Of a stretch of DNA of 64,000 bases, positions 55,915-64,000 are shown piece by piece (within the stretch, counting starts at the first letter, position 1; the number at the start of each line of letters is the position of its first letter). The position numbers were made by a program, and so were the translations under genes. Source of the DNA: Falciphora oryzae (lineage: Eukaryota > Ascomycota > Sordariomycetes > Magnaporthales > Magnaporthaceae); contig JNVV01000009.1 of the NCBI GenBank assembly GCA_000733355.1, positions 191,152 through 255,151 of the forward strand. Reading direction: 5' to 3'. Under the pieces are notes generated by a model. It was not told the origin of the DNA, did not search any database, and worked only from the letters and a program-made list of their open reading frames with translations.

Positions 55915-56095
55915 CCATTTTTGGAAACACGCTTTGGTGTGGAGGGTGCAACGTCGGGACGTGCTGATTAGTTTGCTCCGGTGGTTGAGTTAAAAGAGTG
56001 GGGGTTAGGTGGACGACGACAGGTGGCGGTTGTCGATTCCCCTTTTCCTCTCCCGGGCAGCATCGCGATTATCTGTGCGCTTGCAGAGGCAGTCA
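55915..56095 (+). repeat. dispersed repeat, copy 2
   Basis: Same orientation and extent as 15488-15669, with shared blocks CCATTTTTGGAAACACGCT, GACGTGCTGAT, TTTGCTCCGGTGG, GGGGGTTAGGTGGACGAC and GCGCTTGCAGAGG. It lies exactly between the broken 5' end of the fructosamine-kinase remnant and the broken 5' end of the NACHT-WD40 remnant. No poly(A) tract follows this copy. Confidence 0.8.
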
Positions 56096-56104
56096 GTCGC
56101 CCCA

Positions 56105-58440
56105 GGCGTCCCTTGGTGGATTGAACATATCGCAGGCACGCCAATCTGCAGAACATCTTCAGCGCAGGCGGGACGATGGCGAGCATGGTTAACAGGCGGA
56201 AGCAGCGCAGCCCGCCGCCGCTCCACATTTACAAGGAGATCGCTTTGCTCGAGAGATGGCCCAACGACCTCCTCCGTTTGGTGCCCAAATTTGGTCGACG
56301 GCTGCGCGCCTCGCCCTCGTCAATCGCCCTGGTACCTCCGTTTTGCCCACCAGCCTCGGCAATTCGACAGCAGCTCTGTTCACCGCGGAAGGGTCTTTCT
56401 GTACAAGGGCTATCGTCGCGCGACTGGGACGACTGTATCGCGACCATCACATTCGAAAGACGCGCGCGTCCCTTATGCGTAGTGGTATCTGACAAGTATG
56501 TCGCTTGCGGCGCTCCGAACGGGAAGATTCTCAACGGCACGAGACCTACGTCAAGGGCCTTGGTTCTACGTCCAAGCTCGGCCAAAGTCAATTCTGGGAA
56601 CACGGCGAGGACGGATGCGAGTCACCTGGAGCCCCTGACAACACCAAGCCGAGCCTGATCAATCGCGGGTCCGGCGGCACCGAGGCTGTCTTTGACGTCG
56701 GTTTCAGCTCCGCGCCCGACTCGGCCTTAATGGTGGTGACATATGGTGGCGGTGACCTCTACATCTACGACATCGAGGAGGGCGCGACTCTCGCAATGCA
56801 ACCCGAAGTCTACGCACACTGCGTCGCCATCACCCCAGACGGCCGGACCGTGGCGACGGCGGACGCGCGAGGCGGCCTGTTCGATGCTGGGTCGCTCAAG
56901 TGCCTCTACTATGTACGACTCGACAGACACGCCGCTATGGCCAACTATCTCACCTTTACGGCTGATGGCCTCAAGTTGGTTGAGGTGTGTGGCCGACAAT
57001 CCCGTGTCTGGAGCCCATTGGTCCTGCTACGTCAGGACGCCGAGGAAGACGTCAGCGATACCGTCTCGCTGTCTACCCCAATGCAGGAGGTCGACTATAA
57101 CATGACGGAGCCCCCAGCAGTCACGGCTCTCCGCTGCGCTTGGTCATCATCGCCGACCTTTGTTTTCTTTGGGCGGGACGACGGTGCCGTCCTAGTACAG
57201 ATATGGCTGGCGATGAGCTGCAAAAGCATCACCTGTTTACCATGCCCCGAGAGGCGACGGTGCTGTTCATGCACTATGACGATGAATTAGAATTGCTCTC
57301 TGCTGGCGGCTCTACCTACGTGGTGTGCCACAAGATCAGCAAACCGGCTCGGCTCAAACTTGCCAGGTGGGGAGCATCTCCTGCTATAATCCAGGCCGAA
57401 TCCTCGTCAGTCATCCACCAGATACTGGGTTCTGGGTCGCACTCTCGCCTGCTGGTCTCCAGCGAGGAAGGTGACGCGCTTTGGTCCTTCAGCGGAAGCC
57501 CAAACCAGAAGCCCACGGTCGGTGGCGGCTCTATGATAGGTGAGAGGGCCGCGGCGACAGAGCAGTAGAATTATCGTGCAAAGAGGTGGGCCAGCCACCC
57601 GACGCAACGATCACTGCTTATCCTGGCAGAGGGGGCTACTATCGAGATGCGACACTGGTCGACGTTTGCGACGGTCGTTTCCTGGAAGGCCGATGTTGGC
57701 GCGGCACATATGACCCGACTCCTGTGCCGCGACGACGCGAACATGCCATTCTTTCTTACGGTCGGCGAGGAGGATGAGGAGGGCGGAAATCGCAGGCGCA
57801 GCGTAGGCGCCGTTGGCCTCAACCGGCGGACGGTCCAGGTTTGGAGCGCCCCTGATCTCGTCGAACCCAGTCCGCGTGTTTCGTCGTCGCCGTCATCCTC
57901 GTCGCTTGACTACCACCCCCGCCCTATCTGCGCCATCGACGCGCGAGAAATCGAGCTCGAGGAGGCCATGGGGTCCACCACGGCTGCCTGGTGTATTTAA
58001 ATACCGACTATTGGGTGTGAAGCCTCCCCATTCACGCCCTTTCGAGCTCGATTGACGACGGGCGAGCAAGCTAGCGGAGCAGCTCGTCGAGACTATTAAC
58101 TCCGGACTCGCCACCGCCAAGCAGTTGGCCGAACAGTCCCGACGCTGGATATGACGCCAACATCGGCAGGACTAGCAATGGCACCCTTGGTGACAAGAGC
58201 GCTATTGACAACACTAGCCCCGCCGTTGTGGGAGGTCCCGACGAGGGTGAAGCTACTGCCGCTGATCGTGCCCGATTTACTCGTCACTTCTTTCTTCCGC
58301 ACGACTGGGTCGGCCTGGCGACAAAGATCGACGTGGGCATCAGCCGAGCCGGGGAGGTATTCCTCGCAAAGCGTGCCGACGCCGCGGTCGTGAAGAGGGG
58401 CCTTGCTTCGTTAGGGGACGCCACATGGCTAGATCACAGG
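56105..58440 (+). pseudogene. NACHT-WD40 (NLR-like) protein remnant, C-terminal part
   Basis: Fragments in several frames match the region after NACHT and the WD repeats of fungal NLR proteins. In order they are: WWIEHIA, then one frame over NLQNIFSAGGTMASMVNRRK and LLERWPNDLLRLVPKFGRRLRASPSSIALVPPFCPP. Next come GLSSRDWDDCIATITF, VSDKYVACGAPNGKI, GGDLYIYDIEEGATLAMQPEVYAHCVAITPDGRTVATAD, RQSRVWSPLVLLRQDAEEDVSDTVSLSTP, and FFGRDDGAVLVQ. After a frameshift near 57204 the match continues DELQKHHLFTMPREATVLFMHYDDE. The tail HFFLPHDWVGL and GEVFLAKRADAAVVKRGL ends near 58400. At least two frameshifts and internal stops break it, and no NACHT P-loop or N-terminal death-fold domain is present. Intact relatives act in non-self recognition and regulated cell death. 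Confidence 0.75.
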
Positions 58441-58865
58441 CAGGCGTCGAGTCCGGGCGGCGCTGGGTTCTCACCGCGGCCGTCACCCTGGCCTGCGGGA
58501 CGGCCGACTCGGTCTCATTGATAGGATTTGGTACCAGGAAACGCGGCTTTTTTCTTTGCTTTTTTTTCCCCCTTGGGTCTCATGAATGCGTGGCGTTACG
58601 GAGGGGTCGACTGGGCAATTGGACGACCACGTCTCGGATACAACAATATGACCGACGATTTGGGCCAGGCAGACTCTGGAACTTGATAGACACCATTCGT
58701 AACCGCCAGGGTTGCGGGAAACGCAGGTGCACCGACCTTGCAGCCCCTACGTTGGCAGCACAACTCGGCGAGTCAGCCACATCATGCGTTGCCACCCCAC
58801 GACACGCGCATTGTCTGGCTACAGGCAACATATCCCTAACCAATGCATCTTCTGGGATGGCGGAC

Positions 58866-59126
58866 CTACCGCGTGATGTCAAGCTTGATGGAACCAGACT
58901 TGGGGGCCGGCACGCACCGCTCCCTGCCCAGGGTTTTGTGCACGCGTATTATCTTCTCGCACGCGCCGTCCGACATGAACCACATCCTGGCCCAGGCGCC
59001 AGCGCGGGCCTCGTGAGCGGCGACGAGCTCCGGCGCGCCCAGGTCCTGCGGTGTTGCCACGGCGAGCCCGCCGAAGGCCGCGACTAGAGCGACCAGAACG
59101 ATGGGGGTGGTTGTCGGGATTTGCAT
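58866..59126 (-). CDS. small secreted protein
   Basis: An 86-residue protein from the Met at 59126, with a clear signal peptide (TTTPIVLVALVAAFGGLAVA) and a short mature part: ATPQDLGAPELVAAHEARAG, then MWFMSDGACEKIIRVHKTLGRERCVPAPKSGSIKLDITR. Only two cysteines are seen. A GTAGGT just at the stop could be a donor for a second exon, but I find no convincing one. No family is recognised. Size and secretion fit an effector-like or orphan protein. It lies between two pseudogenes, so its own integrity needs expression support. Confidence 0.55.
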   Translation of the reverse strand: MQIPTTTPIVLVALVAAFGGLAVATPQDLGAPELVAAHEARAGAWARMWFMSDGACEKIIRVHKTLGRERCVPAPKSGSIKLDITR

Positions 59127-59591
59127 TGTGCGTGTTTCGAGACGGAATCGAACAGGGTTGCCCAAGGAAAGGCGTGGGCGCGAAGAGGGAAGCACAGAGA
59201 GTCGGGACAGGCCGGTCTGGCCTAGATTTATATGCTCGAATGCCTTCTATTTTGGCCAGTGTCGGGCGCTAGGAAACCCTTTGAGGCATCTCATCGCCGG
59301 CGGGCCGAAATCCCACGCCGCTCGACTTGCCATCTAGCGAAGATTATTTGTGCAGTCCTAGCGGTACCAAATGCAGCTGTCTCCGTTTCCGTCTTTATGC
59401 GATGTAATATGACACCCCTTTTGGCCGTTTTCGCCCGAGACGCCGGTTCGGCCCTCCCAAAAGCTTGACCGAAGGGTTTCCCGAACCCAGTTACTTGCTG
59501 TGCCCCTCAGAGGCAGGATTAGGCGGCGCTGACATTCGACAGGCACGATAGGACAATGGTTGAGGATAGGGCACTGAGAGGGCATATTTGT

Positions 59592-60900
59592 TCAAGACAG
59601 GCTGCTCATTTGGCATCTTTCATAGTCGACTACCCAGCCTTTGTCTACTTCCAGATGCATCTGCAGTACAATGAATCTCCGTGCCGCAACACTACAGCCC
59701 CTTTTGGTCATCCCCGGCCCTCCGCCCATAAGAGGCCAGCCAACCGAGTCGACGCCGGCTTGCGGCTGGCTCGAGAGCCTGTACGTCACGGGACTGCTGC
59801 CCTTGTTAGAGACTGTGATGTCGTGGCGGGGCGAAAAGCAGCGCGTATCGTTGAGAGCCATCTTCTCGAGATCGAGCTGCGTGTCGTAATTCAGCACCTT
59901 GTACGCGTCGACCAGTCCGGTCGACGTATTCGCTCGAGGTGCCGTCAGGCCAGGGGAGCGCGGTGCCCGAGGAGATGATGCGGCGTGACAGGGCGCGCGC
60001 GAAGCCCTTCCCCTGCTTGGCGCGGCAGCCGTACGCACCGATATACATGACAGTAACGCCGGCGGCGTAAGGGCAGGCCGTGGAGGCGCCGCTGGTGATG
60101 TGGCAGCCACCGTCAAGCCAGGTGCTGAAATGTTGCCTCCAGGAGCGGCGATGTCGGGCTTCATTTGCAGGCCTGCCAGCGCGCCCCAGGGGGTGAAGGT
60201 GTCGGGCTGGTTGCCTTCAGTATGGGGCAGGGAGACTGGAAACTCGGGGCTTAGGGAGAAATCTGCTGTCACATTGCCATCAGATATGAGTGTCTTGATG
60301 GTGGAGGCGCCAGAGTCGACTGTGCTCATGGCCATCAGACTAGGCTTGTCGTACGTCACGGGCGATCCCATGGGTGACTCGTTATTGTACACCAAGATGC
60401 ACTGGGCCCCAAGGGCTGCCAAGTTGTGCCGTTTGGTCTGGAAGCTGCATGCACCACGCCGTACTAGCGGGATGTTGCCTTGGAGTCTAGGAGTACTGGC
60501 AGGGTATGCGGCGCAGGCATCATCCGCCATAGTCCTGTTCGGAGCTAGCGAAACAACCGGCCAACCAACTACATTCGGGGGGAAAAATTTAGTCGCAGGC
60601 GGTAACCGAGGCGGACGGTGTTGCCCGAGCTGAAGGTGGCCTCGAAGGAGTAGGCAGGGAGGGCAGCAGTTTTGACGGACGCCACGGCGATGACGTTGCG
60701 GCCTGACGCACCAGAGCTGCCGTAGAAGGGGCCGAATACCCCTGAGTTGCCCGCCGAGATGGTCACGATAACGCCCTCCTCCACGAGGCGCGAAGTGGCT
60801 TTAGCCCATGTGTTCTTAAATTAGCCGTTGGCGCCACCGAGCTCGCAGTGATGATACATTTAGTCTCCGTAGACCCCTTGCCGCCTTTTCCGTCCATGGG
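59592..60900 (-). pseudogene. subtilase (S8, PA-domain type) pseudogene
   Basis: Minus-strand pieces match fungal minor extracellular proteases. TWAKATSRLVEEGVIVTISAGNSG is the oxyanion-hole Asn region, preceded by an in-frame TAA at 60821-60823 where the family has Trp. Then NVIAVASVKT, a frameshift near 60596, FFPPNVVGWPVVSLAP, and a PA-like domain (CAAYPASTPRLQGNIPLVRRGACSF). MKPDIAAPGGNI precedes a second frameshift near 60125. The serine motif reads TSGASTACPYAAG, keeping Ser but changed from GTSMA. A third frameshift near 59920 precedes GLVDAYKVLNYDTQLDLEKMALNDT. The catalytic Asp and His regions are not found upstream. It is clearly non-functional. Confidence 0.8.
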
Positions 60901-62656
60901 ATACGCGTGCCGACGTAAGGTGGAAAGCCAGCATTGATATTAGCAAAGCTCTAGGGATGGGAGAGAATCGGCCACATTGCCCGCATACGATGTCACGAGG
61001 CCAGACGCCGACGAGCGATGGGCAGCCGGTCACGTCCAAATGAAGGGTTTATTGCCTGGACTGCCGGTGCCGAGATGCATGGCTTGTCGTCGTCAGCTGC
61101 GGGCCGGCCCGCCTCGCTTCATACGCGAGCGCGGAGATAACACGCGCTAGAAGGAAGCACGTCTTGAATTCCAAAGCCCTCACGCGGCCAAGGAGGAAAT
61201 CTCGCGGTTAGGACTCGTGGTGGCGAAGCCGGCGCATCTCTCGATGGACGAGATGCCCCTAACCATTGTCCCATTAAATTAGGGCACTGCGAGAGAGTTC
61301 CCAGCCTCACACAGGCATATTGGATTAAAACATTAGCTCCCAAAGGCGAGCGGGTAACCACGAAGTGGCGATAGAAGCCCACGCCCGGCTGGAATTGGGT
61401 CTAGGGTGCCCCCAACTTTGGGCGGCGGGTACCAGCCTGACCCAACTTCGACCGCACCGACCAACGCTCTCCACTTCCACAGAGTTCGTGATAAAATGTG
61501 GGGAAACATGGATGTCGTCCAAATGGTCGCACGCTCGAGAAAATGAACAGTTGCTCGAGCGCCGCGCGTCTGAGTCCCGGGCGTGCCAGTCCGTGCGGCT
61601 GGCCAGGTTCCATCAAACCCAGCGCCAATCACCTGTCTCCTACTTTTAGCACATCCCAACACAAAACAAAACAAAACAAAACTAAATGGAAAATGGTCGT
61701 CGAGCACGCTGCCACACACAGCGTGGTAGCCTACCACCCTGCTTCAAGCCCTTACCGCCACCCGCAATGGCGCGGCCTCCTGAGCATGAGCCTTCTGAAT
61801 AGGCAGGGCGCGAGGCGTATTCCCAGGCGATCGATCACCTTACACTCTAGCCTCTCACGTGCCCCTATCGCTCTTAGAACAAGAGCTGCCTACGTGTGCG
61901 TGTCTACCTATGCACACTACGGCGCTCAAGGGGATGGCGTCCTCTCAAACCCGCGTGCCCCTCAACTTCGCCCGGACGCAATCGTCACAGATTGCTCCTG
62001 GAGAGGCGGCCAGTTTTTAACCTATAATAGAAACATAGTAGAAAGCGCGGGAGATGATGTCGGCGACACTGTTGCACTAGGGTTACTGGTAGCCACACGT
62101 CCGCGCCCGTCCATGTCCATGTATTGAAATACACCCTTACCCCTGTGAGTTCATCTGTGGGGGAGCACGGGGGGCGGGGGGCTCAGGGATTAGGAGTCAG
62201 GGACCAGTCACCCATTGGTCGGTACATCGGGACAGGGATTTTTTTTTAGTAAAATGCGAGAGAAACGATGCATGTAGATTGACAGATTCAAAACATCAGG
62301 GGCGAGGGAGCCGCCCCGGCCCTAGCAGGCCCGGTAACGGTGCACTATCAGCCAAAGCCATAAGTGGTAAAATGCTACCAAACCCCGGTTGCGTGGCTCC
62401 ATGGGGTAAACTCTACCGGATAGGACGGCACTGGGCTGAACGAGAATCGGCGCGCGCAGAGCTCAAGACCTATCTATATAAGCCACGGATCGGACTGGCC
62501 ATTCCTCGGGTTGAAGGCTCACTTCACCACCAACTCATCTCCTTTTGTTTTCGCCTAGGCCTTTTCCTGGGTCTTTCCTATTGTTGTTTCTTTTGTCATC
62601 TTTTTCTGTTTCTTTTCATCCTACAAAAACTTTGTCTTGCATTTCCGCCCGCCAGA
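60901..62656. other. intergenic, 1.7 kb
   Basis: No supported gene. It includes an (AAAAC)n-like tract near 61660-61685 and G-rich sequence near 62160-62185. The right end is the promoter and leader of the repeat-protein gene, with a long pyrimidine-rich tract at about 62530-62645. Confidence 0.45.
62475..62481 (+). promoter_or_regulatory. TATA box of the Kex2-repeat gene
   Basis: TATATAA about 180 bases before the ATG, followed by a CT-rich leader. This arrangement is common for strongly expressed fungal genes. Confidence 0.55.
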
Positions 62657-63628
62657 ATGCGGTTCAACGTGTCCCACCTAGTGGCCTTGGCCGCCATTGG
62701 CGCCATCCCCTCGATGGCCCTCCCGCTCGGCGGGCCGTCCGTTGCCCTTGCCTTGCGGGACGTCGCGGCCCCCGAGCTCGCCGGCGAGGAGGCGCTCGCC
62801 ATCGACAGGCGGTCCTTCAAGCTCCCGTCGGACTACACGATGACGCCTCCTGCCCGGTCCAGGGCGAAAGCGGAGAACACGCCTCCCGGAAAGGACCCCA
62901 AGCAGACGCAGGCTGAGGACAAGAAGAAAAAGCAGCCCAACTACACGAAGCCTACTGTCAGCTCTTCCAACAAAGAGAGGAAGAAGAAGGGCAGCAAGCG
63001 GTCGACCGATGAGGTCGCGGACGAGGAGGCGCTCTCGCTCGATAAGCGAGGGCTGTACCCTTTGGCTCCGCCTCCTGGAAGGACTACCAAGCAGATGCAG
63101 GCTGAGGACCAGAGGAAGAAGCAGCCCCACTACATGAAGCCTACTGTCAGCTCTTCCAACAAAGAGAGGAAGAAGAAGGGCAGCAAGCGGTCGACCGATG
63201 AGGTCGCGGACGAGGAGGCGCTCGCGCTCGATAAGCGAGGGCTGTACCCTTTGGCTCCGCCTCCTGGAAGGACTACCAAGCAGATGCAAGCTGAGGACCA
63301 GAGGAAGAAGCAGCCCCACTACATGAAGCCTACTGTCAGCTCTTCCAACAAAGAGAGGAAGAAGAAGGGCAGCAAGCGGTCGACCGATGAGGTCGCGGAC
63401 GAGGAGGCGCTCGCCATCGCCAAGGTGATCGCGAGAGCCCCCAAGCGCCCGGCGCCGCTCACCATCCCAAAGTCGACTGGATTCTCTGGCAAGGGCACCC
63501 CGCAAGCCCCCGGTGGCAAACCCAAGCCCGTCGCCAAGCGCCCGGCGCCGCTCACTATCCCGAAGACGTCGGGAGACAGTCCCAAGGACACCCCGGACGC
63601 CCCCAAGCCCAAGCAGCCGAAGCAGTAG
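62657..63628 (+). CDS. secreted tandem-repeat protein with Kex2-type sites (candidate peptide precursor)
   Basis: Single exon, 323 residues from MRFNVSHLVALAAIGAIPSMAL, a signal peptide. After a pro-region (ELAGEEALAIDRR) come three units related to one another, the last two of 63 residues and almost identical. Each runs GLYPLAPPPGRTTKQMQ, AEDQRKKQPHYMKPTV, SSSNKERKKKGSKR, then an acidic spacer STDEVADEEALALDKR. Every spacer and basic segment ends in Lys-Arg, the Kex2 cleavage signal, so processing would release alternating acidic 16-mers and basic 47-mers. The first unit differs (SFKLPSDYTMTPP). The C-terminal 75 residues repeat KRPAPLTIPK twice. This is the layout of fungal KEP proteins, pheromone and dikaritin precursors, though the sequence matches none that I know. 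A TAG stop interrupts an in-frame continuation. Confidence 0.8.
   Translation: MRFNVSHLVALAAIGAIPSMALPLGGPSVALALRDVAAPELAGEEALAIDRRSFKLPSDYTMTPPARSRAKAENTPPGKDPKQTQAEDKKKKQPNYTKPTVSSSNKERKKKGSKRSTDEVADEEALSLDKRGLYPLAPPPGRTTKQMQAEDQRKKQPHYMKPTVSSSNKERKKKGSKRSTDEVADEEALALDKRGLYPLAPPPGRTTKQMQAEDQRKKQPHYMKPTVSSSNKERKKKGSKRSTDEVADEEALAIAKVIARAPKRPAPLTIPKSTGFSGKGTPQAPGGKPKPVAKRPAPLTIPKTSGDSPKDTPDAPKPKQPKQ
62941..63415 (+). repeat. coding tandem repeat, 189-bp period
   Basis: The block beginning CTACA(C/T)GAAGCCTACTG occurs at 62941, 63130 and 63319, exactly 189 bases apart, each followed by about 95 nearly identical bases. The second and third full units differ at only a few positions. Confidence 0.95.
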
Positions 63629-63703
63629 ACGCTCCTTTTCCCGAGGCCCCCGAACGATCGCAAGCGGTCGACCGGGGAGGCCGCTGATGAGGGGACTTTT
63701 TAA
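63629..63703 (+). other. in-frame extension after the TAG stop, degenerate repeat unit
   Basis: In the same frame as the repeat protein, 24 codons follow the TAG before a TAA. They include RKRSTGEAADEG, clearly related to the SKRSTDEVADEE unit. The coding repeat therefore once extended here. Confidence 0.75.
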
Positions 63704-64000
63704 GCTGTTTCCAGCACCTGGTTTTCGTGTTTGCGGCAGCGGTGTCGGTGCAGAGTCGGTGGGGCGTAGGTAGTCGTGTGATTTGGGCTTGTCAGCTGGC
63801 GGTCGGTTTGCATGACCCACAAAGTTGGTGATGTATTTACGTACAAATCTGACTTTTTCACTTCGAAAACATTTCCATGTTGCAACCTGTGAATGCCGTG
63901 TAGAGGGTTGAAAGAATTGACGGGTGGTGGTTCATTTTCCAACTACGGTAACGTGGTTCACAAGCGAGTGGAACACCCAAGCGAGTGGAACACCCAAGCG
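63704..64000. other. 3' flank ending in a 17-bp tandem repeat
   Basis: No gene. The last 40 bases are two copies of CAAGCGAGTGGAACACC and the start of a third, cut by the window end at 64000. Confidence 0.8.

Noticed and set aside
59592..60900. RIP (repeat-induced point mutation) as the cause of subtilase decay
   Set aside because: The TGG-to-TAA change fits RIP, but most lesions are indels and the block stays GC-rich, so the evidence is insufficient without dinucleotide indices.
61498..62127. Open frame of 209 codons on the plus strand
   Set aside because: No signal, domain or conserved motif; composition matches translated non-coding DNA.
62941..63415. CRISPR-like array
   Set aside because: The repeats are 189 bases long, in frame and protein-coding in a eukaryotic genome.
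62657..63628. Assignment of the repeat gene and the tyrosinase to one dikaritin-type RiPP cluster
   Set aside because: The two genes are 9 kb apart with pseudogenes between them, no UstYa-type gene is visible, and the repeat segments lack a short conserved aromatic core flanked on both sides by close Kex2 sites.

Overview
The window looks like nuclear DNA of a filamentous ascomycete, probably a sordariomycete. Coding sequence is GC-rich. Introns are short (about 55-195 bp) with GT...AG ends and CTNAC-like branch points. Gene families are typically fungal: Zn2Cys6 regulator, highly reducing polyketide synthase (PKS), WSC domains, 2EXR domain and NACHT/WD40 remnants. One assembly gap of Ns lies at 31358-32312. 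The species cannot be named from sequence alone.

Layout. (1) 0.8-13.2 kb is mostly conserved or housekeeping: an ACS-family MFS transporter, a frameshifted RNase H-like gene, a 2EXR-domain gene, an RGG-rich coiled-coil protein facing the splicing factor LUC7, the GPI-transamidase subunit GPI16/PIG-T, and a kinase-fold protein. (2) 13.2-19.3 kb has no recognisable gene but holds long homopolymer tracts and one copy of a dispersed repeat. (3) 19.3-24.7 kb is a 1645-residue secreted protein with a beta-propeller-like N-terminal region and four WSC domains. (4) 25.3-30.9 kb carries three small secreted proteins (a double-psi beta-barrel protein, an expansin-like protein and a CAP/PR-1 protein) around a nucleoside 2-deoxyribosyltransferase-like gene. 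The assembly gap follows, with a minisatellite at its right edge. (5) 33.6-53.5 kb is a candidate secondary-metabolite cluster: BAHD/AATase-like acyltransferase, short-chain dehydrogenase, highly reducing PKS (KS-AT-DH-ER-KR-ACP, no methyltransferase), Zn2Cys6 regulator and a secreted tyrosinase. A tRNA-Gln with an intron lies between the first two genes. (6) 55.2-60.9 kb is a gene graveyard: a 5'-truncated fructosamine-kinase remnant, the second copy of the dispersed repeat exactly at that truncation, a 5'-truncated NACHT-WD40 remnant, a small secreted protein, and a subtilase pseudogene. (7) 62.6-63.6 kb is a secreted tandem-repeat protein whose 63-residue units are bounded by Lys-Arg (Kex2-type) sites, the layout of a processed-repeat peptide precursor.

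How the parts may work together. The PKS would make a reduced chain, the dehydrogenase and acyltransferase could tailor or release it, the tyrosinase could oxidise a phenolic product, and the Zn2Cys6 protein is the obvious regulator. This is inferred from proximity only. The tyrosinase and the Kex2-repeat gene are 9 kb apart. Tyrosinases and Kex2-cut repeat precursors also co-occur in fungal dikaritin RiPP clusters, but no UstYa-type (DUF3328) gene is visible here, so that link is weak.
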